Shown here: positions 53,601 to 61,800 of the stretch, one piece after another
How the letters are laid out: every line of letters begins with the position of its first letter
Position numbering within the stretch: position 1 is the first letter of the stretch
Assembly: GCA_000719025.1 (NCBI GenBank)
Contig: JODP01000021.1
Span: forward strand, 144,989 to 208,988
DNA length: 64,000 bases
Direction of reading: 5' to 3'
From: Kineosporia aurantiaca JCM 3230
GTDB taxonomy: Bacteria > Actinomycetota > Actinomycetes > Actinomycetales > Kineosporiaceae
Notes under the pieces: generated by a model
What the model saw: only the letters and a program-made list of their open reading frames with translations
The model's database searches: none
Told to the model about the DNA's origin: nothing
Translations under genes and position numbers: made by a program

Positions 53601-54657
53601 TCCCGGTCATTCCGCTGAGCACGTCGAGGTCGATCAGCACGGTGTTGCTGTAGCCGGAGTCGAGGATCCGGGAGCCGGGGGAGATCCGCCCGCCGTCGTT
53701 CACGATCACCACGAACGGCTCCTCCCGGGAGGGCGTGGCCGCCGAGTCGTACCGCTGCCGGGCCGCGAACTCGGGGCCCAGCAGGCGTTCCACGTCCTCG
53801 AACGACGACCCGGTCATCCGGATCGCCCCGGCCGCGTCCCGCTGACTCTCGTGCTGCGCGTGCGGCAGCCACTTCGTCCATTCCCAGGTCCGGGTGTGCT
53901 GCGGGGCGATGCAGACGGCCAGGCGCAGTTCGTCCGGGGCGTGGAAGGTGACCAGCTGGGCGATCAGGGCCCGGATCAGCGCCCGGGCCCGGTCGGGGTC
54001 GCCGCCCACCGTGATGTGCGCGAAACCGCGGACGAACAGCGCCACCGGCTGGGCCGGCACGCTGGTGTAGGCCCGGGTGAAGCGGCGCAGCGCCTTGGCC
54101 GAGACCGGTTCCAGGTCCTCCACCGGCTTGGACTGGATCGGGGTGATCCGCACCGCCAGGCGCTGCGGGCCGGTGCCGATCCGCAGCTCGCCGAAGTCCG
54201 GGTGGGTCGGGCGGCGTTCCCAGAGCCGGCTGGTCATCGCCAGCGACCAGAGCGACTCCGGGTCCGGGTGCCGCCAGGCCAGGGCCTGGCGCTGCTTCTC
54301 GGCGTAACCGCGCACCTGGCGGCGCATCAGGGAGAGATGCCGCAGGTAGTCCCGGCGGTCGCCGCTGACCTTGAACTTGCGGTCACCGCCCTGCAGGAAC
54401 ACCTGGCCGGCCCCCATGAAGGCCATGCCGGCGCCCATCATCCCCATCATCATGTAGTTGTGGGAGCCGCCGCTGGGCTGGCGGTACATGACCGTCATCG
54501 CCCCCATCATCAGCACCATCGGCACGGTGGTGACCAGGATCCGCATCCCCGCCGGACGGTGCTCGGGCAGACCGGGGGGCTCCTGCAGCGTCACGTCGCC
54601 GTGGGGCATCTCCGGCCCGGTACGGCGGGCCGGCCGCCGGAAGGGATTCGTGCTCAT
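50692..54657 (-). CDS. eccC: Type VII secretion FtsK/SpoIIIE ATPase EccC
   Basis: ATG 54657 gives 1321 residues, the usual EccC length. Two membrane helices lie at about 36-80 (VTTVPMVLMMGAMTVMY, MMGAGMAFMGAGQVFL). Three ATPase domains follow: D1 with P-loop GATGSGKSELL near residue 480 and Walker B FVVVDEF, D2 with GGPQSGKSTLL near 835 and FLVVDGW, and D3 with GDNESGKSNLL near 1118 and FVLVDDYD. It is the motor that recognises Esx-type substrates at the inner membrane. The frame is open some 330 codons upstream, but that stretch overlaps eccD and is not family-like. It is divergent from eccD. Confidence 0.95.
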   Translation of the reverse strand: MSTNPFRRPARRTGPEMPHGDVTLQEPPGLPEHRPAGMRILVTTVPMVLMMGAMTVMYRQPSGGSHNYMMMGMMGAGMAFMGAGQVFLQGGDRKFKVSGDRRDYLRHLSLMRRQVRGYAEKQRQALAWRHPDPESLWSLAMTSRLWERRPTHPDFGELRIGTGPQRLAVRITPIQSKPVEDLEPVSAKALRRFTRAYTSVPAQPVALFVRGFAHITVGGDPDRARALIRALIAQLVTFHAPDELRLAVCIAPQHTRTWEWTKWLPHAQHESQRDAAGAIRMTGSSFEDVERLLGPEFAARQRYDSAATPSREEPFVVIVNDGGRISPGSRILDSGYSNTVLIDLDVLSGMTGKSLLTLELADDGVEMVKKDRVGRPVRSRLAEPDALSLRRVTTLARLLAQHRTGEGGETTDGLSADLDLPRLLNIKDLEKFDARKEWAGRSVTDRLRVPIGVAADGSPIVLDIKESAEGGMGPHGMLIGATGSGKSELLRTLVLALAATHSSETLNFVLVDFKGGATFAGLDVLPHVSATITNLADEAALVDRMRDAIRGELVRRQELLRAAGNFSSVRDYEQARMKGAPLDPMPTLFVVVDEFSELIAAHSDFIELFVMIGRLGRSLAVHLLLASQRLDDGRIHQLEGHLSYRIGLRTFSAMESRSVIGVPDAYELPSAPGNGYLRSDVATITRFKAAYVSGAYRLRSARVHQDVIESQVVAYSTDHLPITEPARADSGPRDSDEGPVATSVMQVLASRLVDQGPPAHRVWLPPLNQPPTLDQVLPPLLPDPELGLRPVDAGPESLLKVPVGLIDKPFEQIRDLLTLDLAGVGGHIGIAGGPQSGKSTLLRSVISGLALTHSPKQVQFFGLDFGGGGLTAIADLPHVGGVTGRHDPDRVNRTIAEVTSILAARERRFADLDITSLDLYRQQVAAGAVPEEEFGDLFLVVDGWFTLRQEFEAAEVAVRDIAGRGLNYGVHLLLTAGRWSEIHHTMRDKIGTKLELRLGDPVESGIDLRAAAQVPKLPGRGLTDGKLHFIAALPRIDGRTEITNLAHGTRELVTTVVDCWPGPTVRPVRTLPGVLPVTDLPDPDGELRVALGIDETQLRPVWHDFRSLPHLTVLGDNESGKSNLLRLIARAIVTRFSPAQARIMAVDYRRQLFDVIPEEYRLGYSVSMDSTKAAAEDAESGLRPRLPGAEVTPDQLRRRDWWKGPLLFVLVDDYDLLAGHENPLARLAPLLPQAADIGLTMVLARGASGVMRMSMDPLLRRLQELNTPDLALSCPPSEGPLLGGVKARHLPPGRALLCTRRGSRMIQTGFVPLPVPENADA

Positions 54658-54751
54658 ACCCATGGGCACGGATGAGACCGCCCTCCCGGGTCGCGATCCG
54701 GCGAACATTTCCGGGCTGAACCCGATCGGCCCTCGGTCCGTGTATCGGGTC

Positions 54752-56146
54752 ATGACCGAGACATCGCTGGGCGAGGTGTGCCGGCTGGTGGTCGTCGGAC
54801 CGACCAGCCAGGTGGATCTTTCCGTGCCGGTGCATGTGCCGGTGACCGACCTGATGCCCACCCTGCTGCGCAGCCTGGGCACCGACCTGGCCGACCGGGG
54901 GCTGGAGCACAGCGGCTGGGTCCTGCAGAAGCTCGGTCGCCCGCCGCTGGACGAGGACGCCACCACCGCGGACCTGGAGCTGGTGGACGGCGACGTGCTG
55001 CACCTGCGCCCGCGTTCGGAGCAGATCCCCCCGCTGGACTTCGACGACCTGGTCGACGGCATCGCCTCGGGCATCCGGACCCGCTCGGGACTCTGGCGCC
55101 CGGCCACCACCCGGTTCGTCGCGCTCTGCTCGCTGGCCCTGTGGATCATGGTGGCGCTGGCCGTTCCCGCGCTGTCCGGCCCGGACTCCGACCGCGCCCT
55201 GCTGGCGGGCGGTTCGGCGGTGGTCCTGCTGCTGGCCGCGACGCTGGTGGCCCGCCTGCTGAAGGACGCCGCGGCGGGCCGGCTGATCGGGGCCGGGGCG
55301 GTCGGTTTCGCGGTCGAGGCCGCCCTGATCGGCGGCCCGGGCCTGGACCCGGACCATCCCCAGGCCGGTCTCGGCCTGCTGCTGGCCGCCGGGGTGGCCG
55401 CCCTGGCCGGAACGGCCGCGCTGCTGCTGGTCTCGACCCTCTCCGAGGCCGGTCCGGCCGCGGTCAGCCTGATCGTCACGGCGGCCGGCGCGGCGATTGC
55501 CGCGGGTCTGCGGATGACCGGGCTGAACTGGGCCGAGACCGCCACCGCGGTGCTGCTGCTGACCGTCGCCCTGCGCCCGACCGTGCCCCCGAGCGCGTTC
55601 AAGCTGGCCGGGATGTCGATGCCGCCGCTGCCGGTGGAGCCGGAGGACCTGCAGACCGACATCGACCCGCAGCCCAGCCAGGAGGTGCTGAAGCGGACCG
55701 CCGCGGCCGACCGGCAGATGACCGCGCTGAACCTGGCCTACGGGGCGATCTCCGGGGTGGCCCTGGTGACGATGGCGCTCAGCGACCACGTGCTGGTGGT
55801 ACTGGTGGCCGCCTGCGTCGCGCTCTCCCAGGTGCTCGCCGTCCGCCCGATGACCAGCACCTGGCACCGGCTCGCGCTGGCCGGCCCGGCCGTGGTCGCG
55901 GTGGGCGTCGGGGCGATCACGGTGGCCACCCGGGCCGACGCGACCGGGCGCCTGCTGGTGCTGATCTTCCTGGTCGTCCTGGCCACCGCGGCCACCACCG
56001 CCGGGTACACCCTGCCGCGCCGCCGGCTGACCCCGCTGTGGGGCCGGGTCGGCGACTGGGTGCAGACCCTCGGCGTGGTCGCCGCGATGGCCATGGCCCT
56101 GGGCGTCTGGGGCCTGTTCGACCTGATCCGCCGGACGGTGGGCTGA
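54752..56146 (+). CDS. eccD: Type VII secretion membrane protein EccD
   Basis: A 464-residue protein with an N-terminal ubiquitin-like domain (CRLVVVGPTSQVDLSVPVH, LLRSLG, LELVDGDVLHLRP) and about eleven membrane helices from residue ~120 on. EccD forms the channel scaffold of the ESX core. I chose ATG 54752, because a start at 54662 would leave only four bases between the divergent eccC and eccD starts and would add 30 non-homologous residues. It is followed one base later by eccB. Confidence 0.92.
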   Translation: MTETSLGEVCRLVVVGPTSQVDLSVPVHVPVTDLMPTLLRSLGTDLADRGLEHSGWVLQKLGRPPLDEDATTADLELVDGDVLHLRPRSEQIPPLDFDDLVDGIASGIRTRSGLWRPATTRFVALCSLALWIMVALAVPALSGPDSDRALLAGGSAVVLLLAATLVARLLKDAAAGRLIGAGAVGFAVEAALIGGPGLDPDHPQAGLGLLLAAGVAALAGTAALLLVSTLSEAGPAAVSLIVTAAGAAIAAGLRMTGLNWAETATAVLLLTVALRPTVPPSAFKLAGMSMPPLPVEPEDLQTDIDPQPSQEVLKRTAAADRQMTALNLAYGAISGVALVTMALSDHVLVVLVAACVALSQVLAVRPMTSTWHRLALAGPAVVAVGVGAITVATRADATGRLLVLIFLVVLATAATTAGYTLPRRRLTPLWGRVGDWVQTLGVVAAMAMALGVWGLFDLIRRTVG

Positions 56147-56147
56147 C

Positions 56148-57560
56148 ATGCAGTCCCGACGGGACCAGGTCGAGGCGCACAACTATCTGCTCGCCCGGCT
56201 GAACAGCGCGCTGGTCCGGGCCGATCCGGACAGCATGGAGCCGCCCGGGCGGCGCGACACCCGGGCCTTCCTGGCCGGTCTGGTGGTGGCGGTGCTGTGC
56301 CTGGCCGGGGTGGCCGGCTGGGCGCTGTTCTTCGACAGCGGCTCGCTGGCCTGGAAGGAACCCGGCACGCTGCTCGTGGACAAGACCAGCGGAAGCCGGT
56401 ACCTGTTGCTGGACAACCGGTTGCGCCCGGTGCTGAACCTGTCCTCGGCCCGGCTGGCGGTTGGTTCCGGACTGAAGACCGCCTCGGTCTCGAGCAGCAA
56501 GCTGAGCGGGCTGGGCCGGGGTACGGCGATCGGGATCCCGGGCGCCCCGGACATGCTCCCGGCCCTCGGCCTGCTGAACGACGGGGTGTGGCGCAGCTGC
56601 CTGGCCCCGGTGACGGGTGCGGCGAACGCCACCGCGGTGGTCCCGGCCGGAACGAAGGAGTCTTCCCCGAAAACGGATTCGGAAGCCGGGACGCTCGGGG
56701 TGAACGTCCAGCTCGGGGTGCAGCGGTCGACCGACCGGATCGGCGACGAGACCGGTTTCCTGGTCACCTCGGACGGCCACGAGTACCTGATCTGGAACGG
56801 GCAGCACCTGCTGGTGAAGGCCCCCTGGGTGACGGACGTGCTGGGTTACGCCACGGTGGCACCGCTCAAGGTGTCCGGCCAGTGGCTGGGCCTGCTGCCG
56901 GCCGGTCCCGCCCTGGAGCCGGTGAAGCTGACCGGCCAGGGCAAGGCCGGGCCGAAGATCGGCGGCCGGCCGACGAAGGTCGGGCAGCTGTTCACCGTGG
57001 CCACCGCCGGTTCCCAGACCCACTATGTGGTCACCCGCAAGGGCCTGGCCGCGCTCGGTGAGACCCAGTACGCCCTCGCCTCGGCCGGCCCCGGGACCGG
57101 CCGGGAGCACCCGATCACCACCGCCGAACTGGCCGCGGTGCCCAGGGATGTGCTGCCGGCCGCCCAGCAGGACCTGCCCGCCACCCCGCCGCGGCTCGAC
57201 CAGTCCCTGAGCGCGTCCTCCCCGTGCATCGAGTATCCCGGCACCGGCCAGGACGGCAGCGCCGAGGTGGTTCGCGCGAGTGTGGCGGTGGCCGAGCGAC
57301 CGGTGGCCGCCACCGCCGCGACCCCGGCCGTCTCGGTCAGCGTCCCGGCCGGCGGGGGCGCCCTGGTCGGCACCGTCCCGAACGCCTCCCCGAACGACCA
57401 GGCCCTGACCCTGATCGACGACAGCGGAACGGCTTTCGCGTTGATCGGGGATTCGGTCACGGCCCTCGGGTACTCCGCCACCGAGGCGGTCTACGTCCCG
57501 GCGCGCTGGCTGCAGCTGCTTCCCCGGGGCCCCCGGCTGACCAAGCCGGGGGAGGGGTGA
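56148..57560 (+). CDS. eccB: Type VII secretion core protein EccB
   Basis: A 470-residue protein beginning MQSRRDQVEAHNYLLARLNSAL, the EccB hallmark. It has one membrane helix at about 45-65, and a large extracytoplasmic part with repeated beta strands such as SGSRYLLLDNRLRPVLNLSSARL and GHEYLIWNGQHLLVK. Cys positions near 148 (SCLAP) and 363 (SPCIEYP) fit the conserved disulfide. EccB stabilises the ESX complex on the outer side of the membrane. Confidence 0.94.
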   Translation: MQSRRDQVEAHNYLLARLNSALVRADPDSMEPPGRRDTRAFLAGLVVAVLCLAGVAGWALFFDSGSLAWKEPGTLLVDKTSGSRYLLLDNRLRPVLNLSSARLAVGSGLKTASVSSSKLSGLGRGTAIGIPGAPDMLPALGLLNDGVWRSCLAPVTGAANATAVVPAGTKESSPKTDSEAGTLGVNVQLGVQRSTDRIGDETGFLVTSDGHEYLIWNGQHLLVKAPWVTDVLGYATVAPLKVSGQWLGLLPAGPALEPVKLTGQGKAGPKIGGRPTKVGQLFTVATAGSQTHYVVTRKGLAALGETQYALASAGPGTGREHPITTAELAAVPRDVLPAAQQDLPATPPRLDQSLSASSPCIEYPGTGQDGSAEVVRASVAVAERPVAATAATPAVSVSVPAGGGALVGTVPNASPNDQALTLIDDSGTAFALIGDSVTALGYSATEAVYVPARWLQLLPRGPRLTKPGEG

Positions 57561-57580
57561 GAACCACCCCGCTCTGAGTG

Positions 57581-57604
57581 CCCGGCCGGCACCGGCCGGC
57601 CGGG
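57581..57604 (+). promoter_or_regulatory. Intercistronic hairpin between eccB and the first esx-like gene
   Basis: Nine-base perfect arms CCCGGCCGG and CCGGCCGGG enclose a six-base loop. No uridine run follows. It probably shapes relative expression or stability of the downstream esx message. Confidence 0.6.
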
Positions 57605-57626
57605 TCCCGCCTAGGAAAGGAACGAC

Positions 57627-57941
57627 ATGCCCGCCGATGACAAGATTGTCGATGAAGCCACCACCGTCACGATGATCCAGCAGTTCGCGACCTGCCAGGA
57701 CGAGTGCCAGCGGATCCAGGGCCTGGTCGACGGCGCCCAGAGCCAGCTGATGGCGCGCTGGGGCGGGAACGCCGCGAACGCCTACCACACCAGCATGAAC
57801 CAGTGGCAGGACGGGTTCAACAAGGTCCGCCAGGCCCTGAACCTGCTGAACGAGTCGATGGTCGACTACTCCCAGATCACCACCTCGACGGAAGACGACA
57901 ACGTCGTGCGCGGTACCGGCTGGGCCACCGCGGTCTCCTGA
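57627..57941 (+). CDS. WXG100 (Esx) protein
   Basis: A 104-residue helical hairpin protein with the WXG turn as Trp45-Gly46-Gly47 (MARWGGNAANAY). Helix one ends QLMAR and helix two runs to LNLLNESMV. It is the typical small substrate of ESX machines and probably pairs with the next gene product. AAGGAAC precedes the ATG. It is slightly longer than usual at its flexible C-terminus. Confidence 0.9.
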   Translation: MPADDKIVDEATTVTMIQQFATCQDECQRIQGLVDGAQSQLMARWGGNAANAYHTSMNQWQDGFNKVRQALNLLNESMVDYSQITTSTEDDNVVRGTGWATAVS

Positions 57942-57985
57942 GCCCACCCCTCCACCGATCGCACTTTCCCTGAAAGGAAACCGCA

Positions 57986-58282
57986 ATGGCAACGTACAAC
58001 TTCAGCCCGAACGCCGCCCTGGACACCGGCAGCGAGCTCACCTTCGTCACCCAGCAGCTGGGTACCTCGCTGGACGACCTCTGGTCCAAGGTGCAGCTGT
58101 TCCTGAACGCCAACCAGAGCATCAGCCGCGACACCTACAACGCGGCCCAGGCCAAGTGGGCCGAGGGCCAGACCGAGATGAACGCCGCGCTCGGGCAGGG
58201 CGTCGTCGCCCTGAACAACATCCACGCGGAGTACGTCCTGGCCGACAACAAGGGCGCGTCGGTCTTCAGCCAGAACCTGTGA
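57986..58282 (+). CDS. Second Esx-like protein (probable partner)
   Basis: A 98-residue helical protein of WXG100 size. A classic WXG at the hairpin turn is missing; the turn lies near NANQSISRDTYNAAQ, and WAEGQTEM follows in helix two. It follows the first Esx gene by 44 bases with GAAAGGAAA upstream, matching the paired EsxA/EsxB arrangement, so a heterodimer is likely (inference). Confidence 0.85.
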   Translation: MATYNFSPNAALDTGSELTFVTQQLGTSLDDLWSKVQLFLNANQSISRDTYNAAQAKWAEGQTEMNAALGQGVVALNNIHAEYVLADNKGASVFSQNL

Positions 58283-58340
58283 TCCGCTCCGGCCCCGCCC
58301 GTTCCGAGATCGGGACCGGCGGTGGCCGGCCGCGGACCAT

Positions 58341-58369
58341 GCCCGGCACCGTCGAATCCGGTGCCGGGC
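58341..58369 (+). promoter_or_regulatory. Perfect 11-bp hairpin after the esx-like pair
   Basis: Arms GCCCGGCACCG and CGGTGCCGGGC close a seven-base loop TCGAATC. It lies in the 147-base gap before the next gene and resembles the partial terminators or 3-prime stabilisers that raise esx transcript levels. Confidence 0.65.
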
Positions 58370-58429
58370 CGGGCGGGTTTGGCCGCCCGCCCGTTCCTCC
58401 CAGGCCGAAGTGAGTGAAAGGAGCCAGTC

Positions 58430-58846
58430 ATGGCCGGTGATCGGTACAGCAACACCGATGACACGATCAAGATCGACGAGGCCTCGCTGAAGCGGCTTCA
58501 GGGTGAGTACGAGGATCTCGCCGCCGAGTTCAAGAAGCGGGCCGACTCCTACCCGTGGTCCACCACCGCGGACGTGAGCATCGAGTACCCGTTCTACCTG
58601 AAGCTCGGTGGGGCCTCGTTCGAGGAGGCCCAGGCCCTGGTCAAGAAGCTGGAGAAGGTCCGGACCAACCTGGCCGAGCGGTTCGACCTCACCTACAAGG
58701 ACTCCGAGGGCCTGGCCAGCGGGATCAAGTCGCTGCTGGCCGACACCGACGCGGTCGAGGAACTGAACGGCATGACCGCCGACGAGTTCGGCACGTTCGT
58801 CCAGGGTGCGGCGGACGTGACGCTCTCCCCTTCGAACGGGAGCTGA
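58430..58846 (+). CDS. Small helical T7SS-associated protein
   Basis: A 138-residue acidic protein, mostly helical (EASLKRLQGEYEDLAAEFKKRAD, EEAQALVKKLEKVRTNLAERF). It has no signal peptide or membrane segment and I cannot assign a named family. It could be a chaperone or Esx-like partner of the giant substrate encoded seven bases downstream, since such substrates usually have small helical partners. GAAAGGAG precedes the ATG. Confidence 0.75.
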   Translation: MAGDRYSNTDDTIKIDEASLKRLQGEYEDLAAEFKKRADSYPWSTTADVSIEYPFYLKLGGASFEEAQALVKKLEKVRTNLAERFDLTYKDSEGLASGIKSLLADTDAVEELNGMTADEFGTFVQGAADVTLSPSNGS

Positions 58847-58852
58847 CCCAAG

Positions 58853-61800
58853 ATGGCGAACGCGCCGGTCCCGACCACGATCGAGGACGTCCTGGCCCAG
58901 TACGTCGGATACACCGTGGGGGTGGGGGAGCAGTCCGCCGATTCCGGCGGGGACGACAACCCCAACGCCGACAGTTACACCGGCAAGACCCCACCGAGCC
59001 CCGCCAACGGCCTCAAGCTGGCCACGATCGAGAACGGCGGGGCCGGTAAGTGGTTCACGGTGATCGGGCATGACGAGTACTGGTCCGCCAACCAGGGCAA
59101 CAAACCGCCCTCGCAGGAAGGGGCGTTGACCTTCTGGCGGCGGATGGGCTCCGACGCGTTCGCCAACTGGGAGTACATCCAGGTCGGCATCACCACCCAG
59201 AGCAAGACCAGCGACAAGACCAACCAGGGCGCCCCGCCGGTGACCGACGGCACCGAGGACAAGACCTCCACCGACCCGGTCAACACGATCGGGAACGCCT
59301 GGCAGCCGGTGGCTCTGAAGATTCCCCAGATGGTCGGCAAGGGCACGCCGTTCGATCCCGGGACGCTCCAGGTGCTGCGGGACACCCTGTCGGCGATCGG
59401 CACCTGGGCCGACACGATCTGGAAAGACCTGAACAACGACATCAGCAAGATCGACACCAAGGCGGCGAACTTCGAGGGGTCGGCCGCCCAGGCGTTCCGG
59501 GACCTGGTCGCCGACGCCCAGCGCGGCATGGACGGCATCCTGGCGGCGTCCACCACCGACTGGAACACCAACCTGCAGAACGCCGTGGACAAGTCCTGGG
59601 CCTTCGTCAACGCACTGAACACCAGCGTGAACACCTGGCGCAACCCGAACGACGGCAGCCCGGCGGACGCCTGGGTGCACCCGCTGCGGCTGATCATCAA
59701 CATGTTCGACCAGGCCAAGGTCACCGAGCTGAACGACACCTCGGCGAACCACAACGGCGGCGACATGTGGGAGAACGGGCGGGTCGAGGGCGACCGCGAC
59801 TTCATGTACACCGACGACGACGGCAACTCGCACTACATGGTGATGGTCATCCAGTTCCCGGAGTGGTCGGACGTTCCCGGCTCCTTCGACGTGCTGCGGC
59901 CGCCGAGCTGGGAAGCGGTCGACCGGCTGACCCGGGCCGCCTGGGTGGCCCACGTGCGGGACGCCTTCAAGCCGGCCGTGGATGCGGTGCAGGACATGGT
60001 CAGCGCCATGCAGACGGCCGGTCTCAACGCCAACCTGAAGGACATGGAGACGCCCAAGGGGTCGAAGAACCCGAACGGCACCGGTGACCTGAACAACATC
60101 TACAACCAGTTCAACAACATCGGCAACGAGTTCAACAATGTCGGCAACATCTTCAACCAGTTCGGCAACGGGTTCAACAACATCGGGAACACGTTCAACG
60201 AGTTCGGCAACGGATTCAACAACATCGGGAACCAGTTCAACGACATCGGCGGTGGTTTCAACAACATCGGCAACACGCTGAACCAGTTCGGCGGTGGATT
60301 CAACAATATCGGGAACCAGTTCAACAACGTCGGGAACACGTTCAACGAGTTCGGGAACGATTTCGGCAATCAGTTCAACAACGTCGGCAACCAGTTCGGC
60401 GCGATGGGGAACGACTTCGGCAATTCGCTGAACAACGTCTACGGCAACCTGAACGACGTCGGCGGGAACTTCAACAACCTCGGCAACACCGTGAGCACCC
60501 TGGCCACGGACTTCGGCGGGGGTCTGAACAATGTCGCCTCCGATCTCGGGGGCGGGCTGAACAACCTGGCCACGGACTTCGGCAACAGCCTGAACTCGCT
60601 GGGCGGCGGCCTCGGGGACCCGAACGCGCTCGGTGTGGACGGGCTGAACGGACCCAACGACGTCGCCTCGCCGCTGCTGTCGCGGATGGCGCTGATGAGC
60701 ACCAACCCGAACGACAACATCACCACCGACTCCGGTTTCGACGGGCTGGGCAACCCGCTCACCGGTGATCCGCAGACGCTCGGCGACCTGACCGGTGACC
60801 AGTTGCAGGAACTGTCCGACCAGGGCCTGCTCGACGACACCCCGCTGACCGACGAGCAGAAGAACATCCTCGCGCAGGCCGGGATGGGCGCCGGGGACGC
60901 CTCGACGCTCGGCGACCTGGACGACAACCAGCTCCAGACCCTGCTCCAGGCGGGCGGTCTGGACGACACCGCGATCACCCCGCAGCAGACCTCCGACCTG
61001 CTCGGCTCCGGCCTGCTCCAGCCCGGCCAGGGGGCGGACGACCTCGGCGACCTGAGCTCGCAGCAGCTGCAGACCCTGAAGGACGACGGGCTGCTGGACA
61101 GTGTGCCGTTGACCGACGACGACCTGTCCGCGCTCCAGAGCCAGGGTCTGCTCGGCTCCGACACCTCCGGGCTGAGCGATCTCGGCGACCTGAACACCGA
61201 CCAGCTGCAGGCCCTCTCGGACGCCGGCCTGCTGGACAATGTCGCCACCACGCCGGATCAGCTCGGCGCGCTGGACTCGGCCGGTCAGCTGGGGTCCACC
61301 GACGGCTCGATCCAGAACCTCGGCGACCTCAGCCCGGCCCAGCTCGGCGAGCTGGACTCGGCGGGCCTACTGGACGGCACCCCGGTCTCCCAGGACCAGC
61401 TGCACCAGTTGCAGCAGGACGGCCTGCTCGGCCAGGACACCGGCGGGATCCACTCGCTCGGCGACCTGAGCTCGGCCCAGCTCGACGACCTGCGCCAGCA
61501 CGGTCTGCTCGACTCCGTCCCGGTCACCACCGACCAGCTGTCCGACCTGGACTCCACCGGCCTGCTGGGCTCCCCGGACAACCTCACCCAGAGCCTCGGC
61601 GGCCTGGACTCCAGCCAGCTCGGCGCCCTCGACCAGGCCGGGCTGCTGGACAGCAACCCGATCACCCAGGACCAGCTGCACCAGTTGCAGCAGGACGGCC
61701 TGCTCGGCTCGGACACCAGCGGGATCCACACGCTCGGCGACCTGAACACCGACCAGCTGAACGATCTGAGCCAGGCCGGCCTGCTGGACGACGTGCCGGT

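Noticed and set aside
50791..54675. 1294-codon open frame opposite eccC
   Set aside because: It is antisense to a well-supported EccC gene and its translation is biased Gly/Gln/Arg/Pro text typical of high-GC shadows.
54662..54751. Upstream ATG for eccD
   Set aside because: It would place the divergent eccC and eccD starts four bases apart and add residues that do not match the ubiquitin-like start of EccD.
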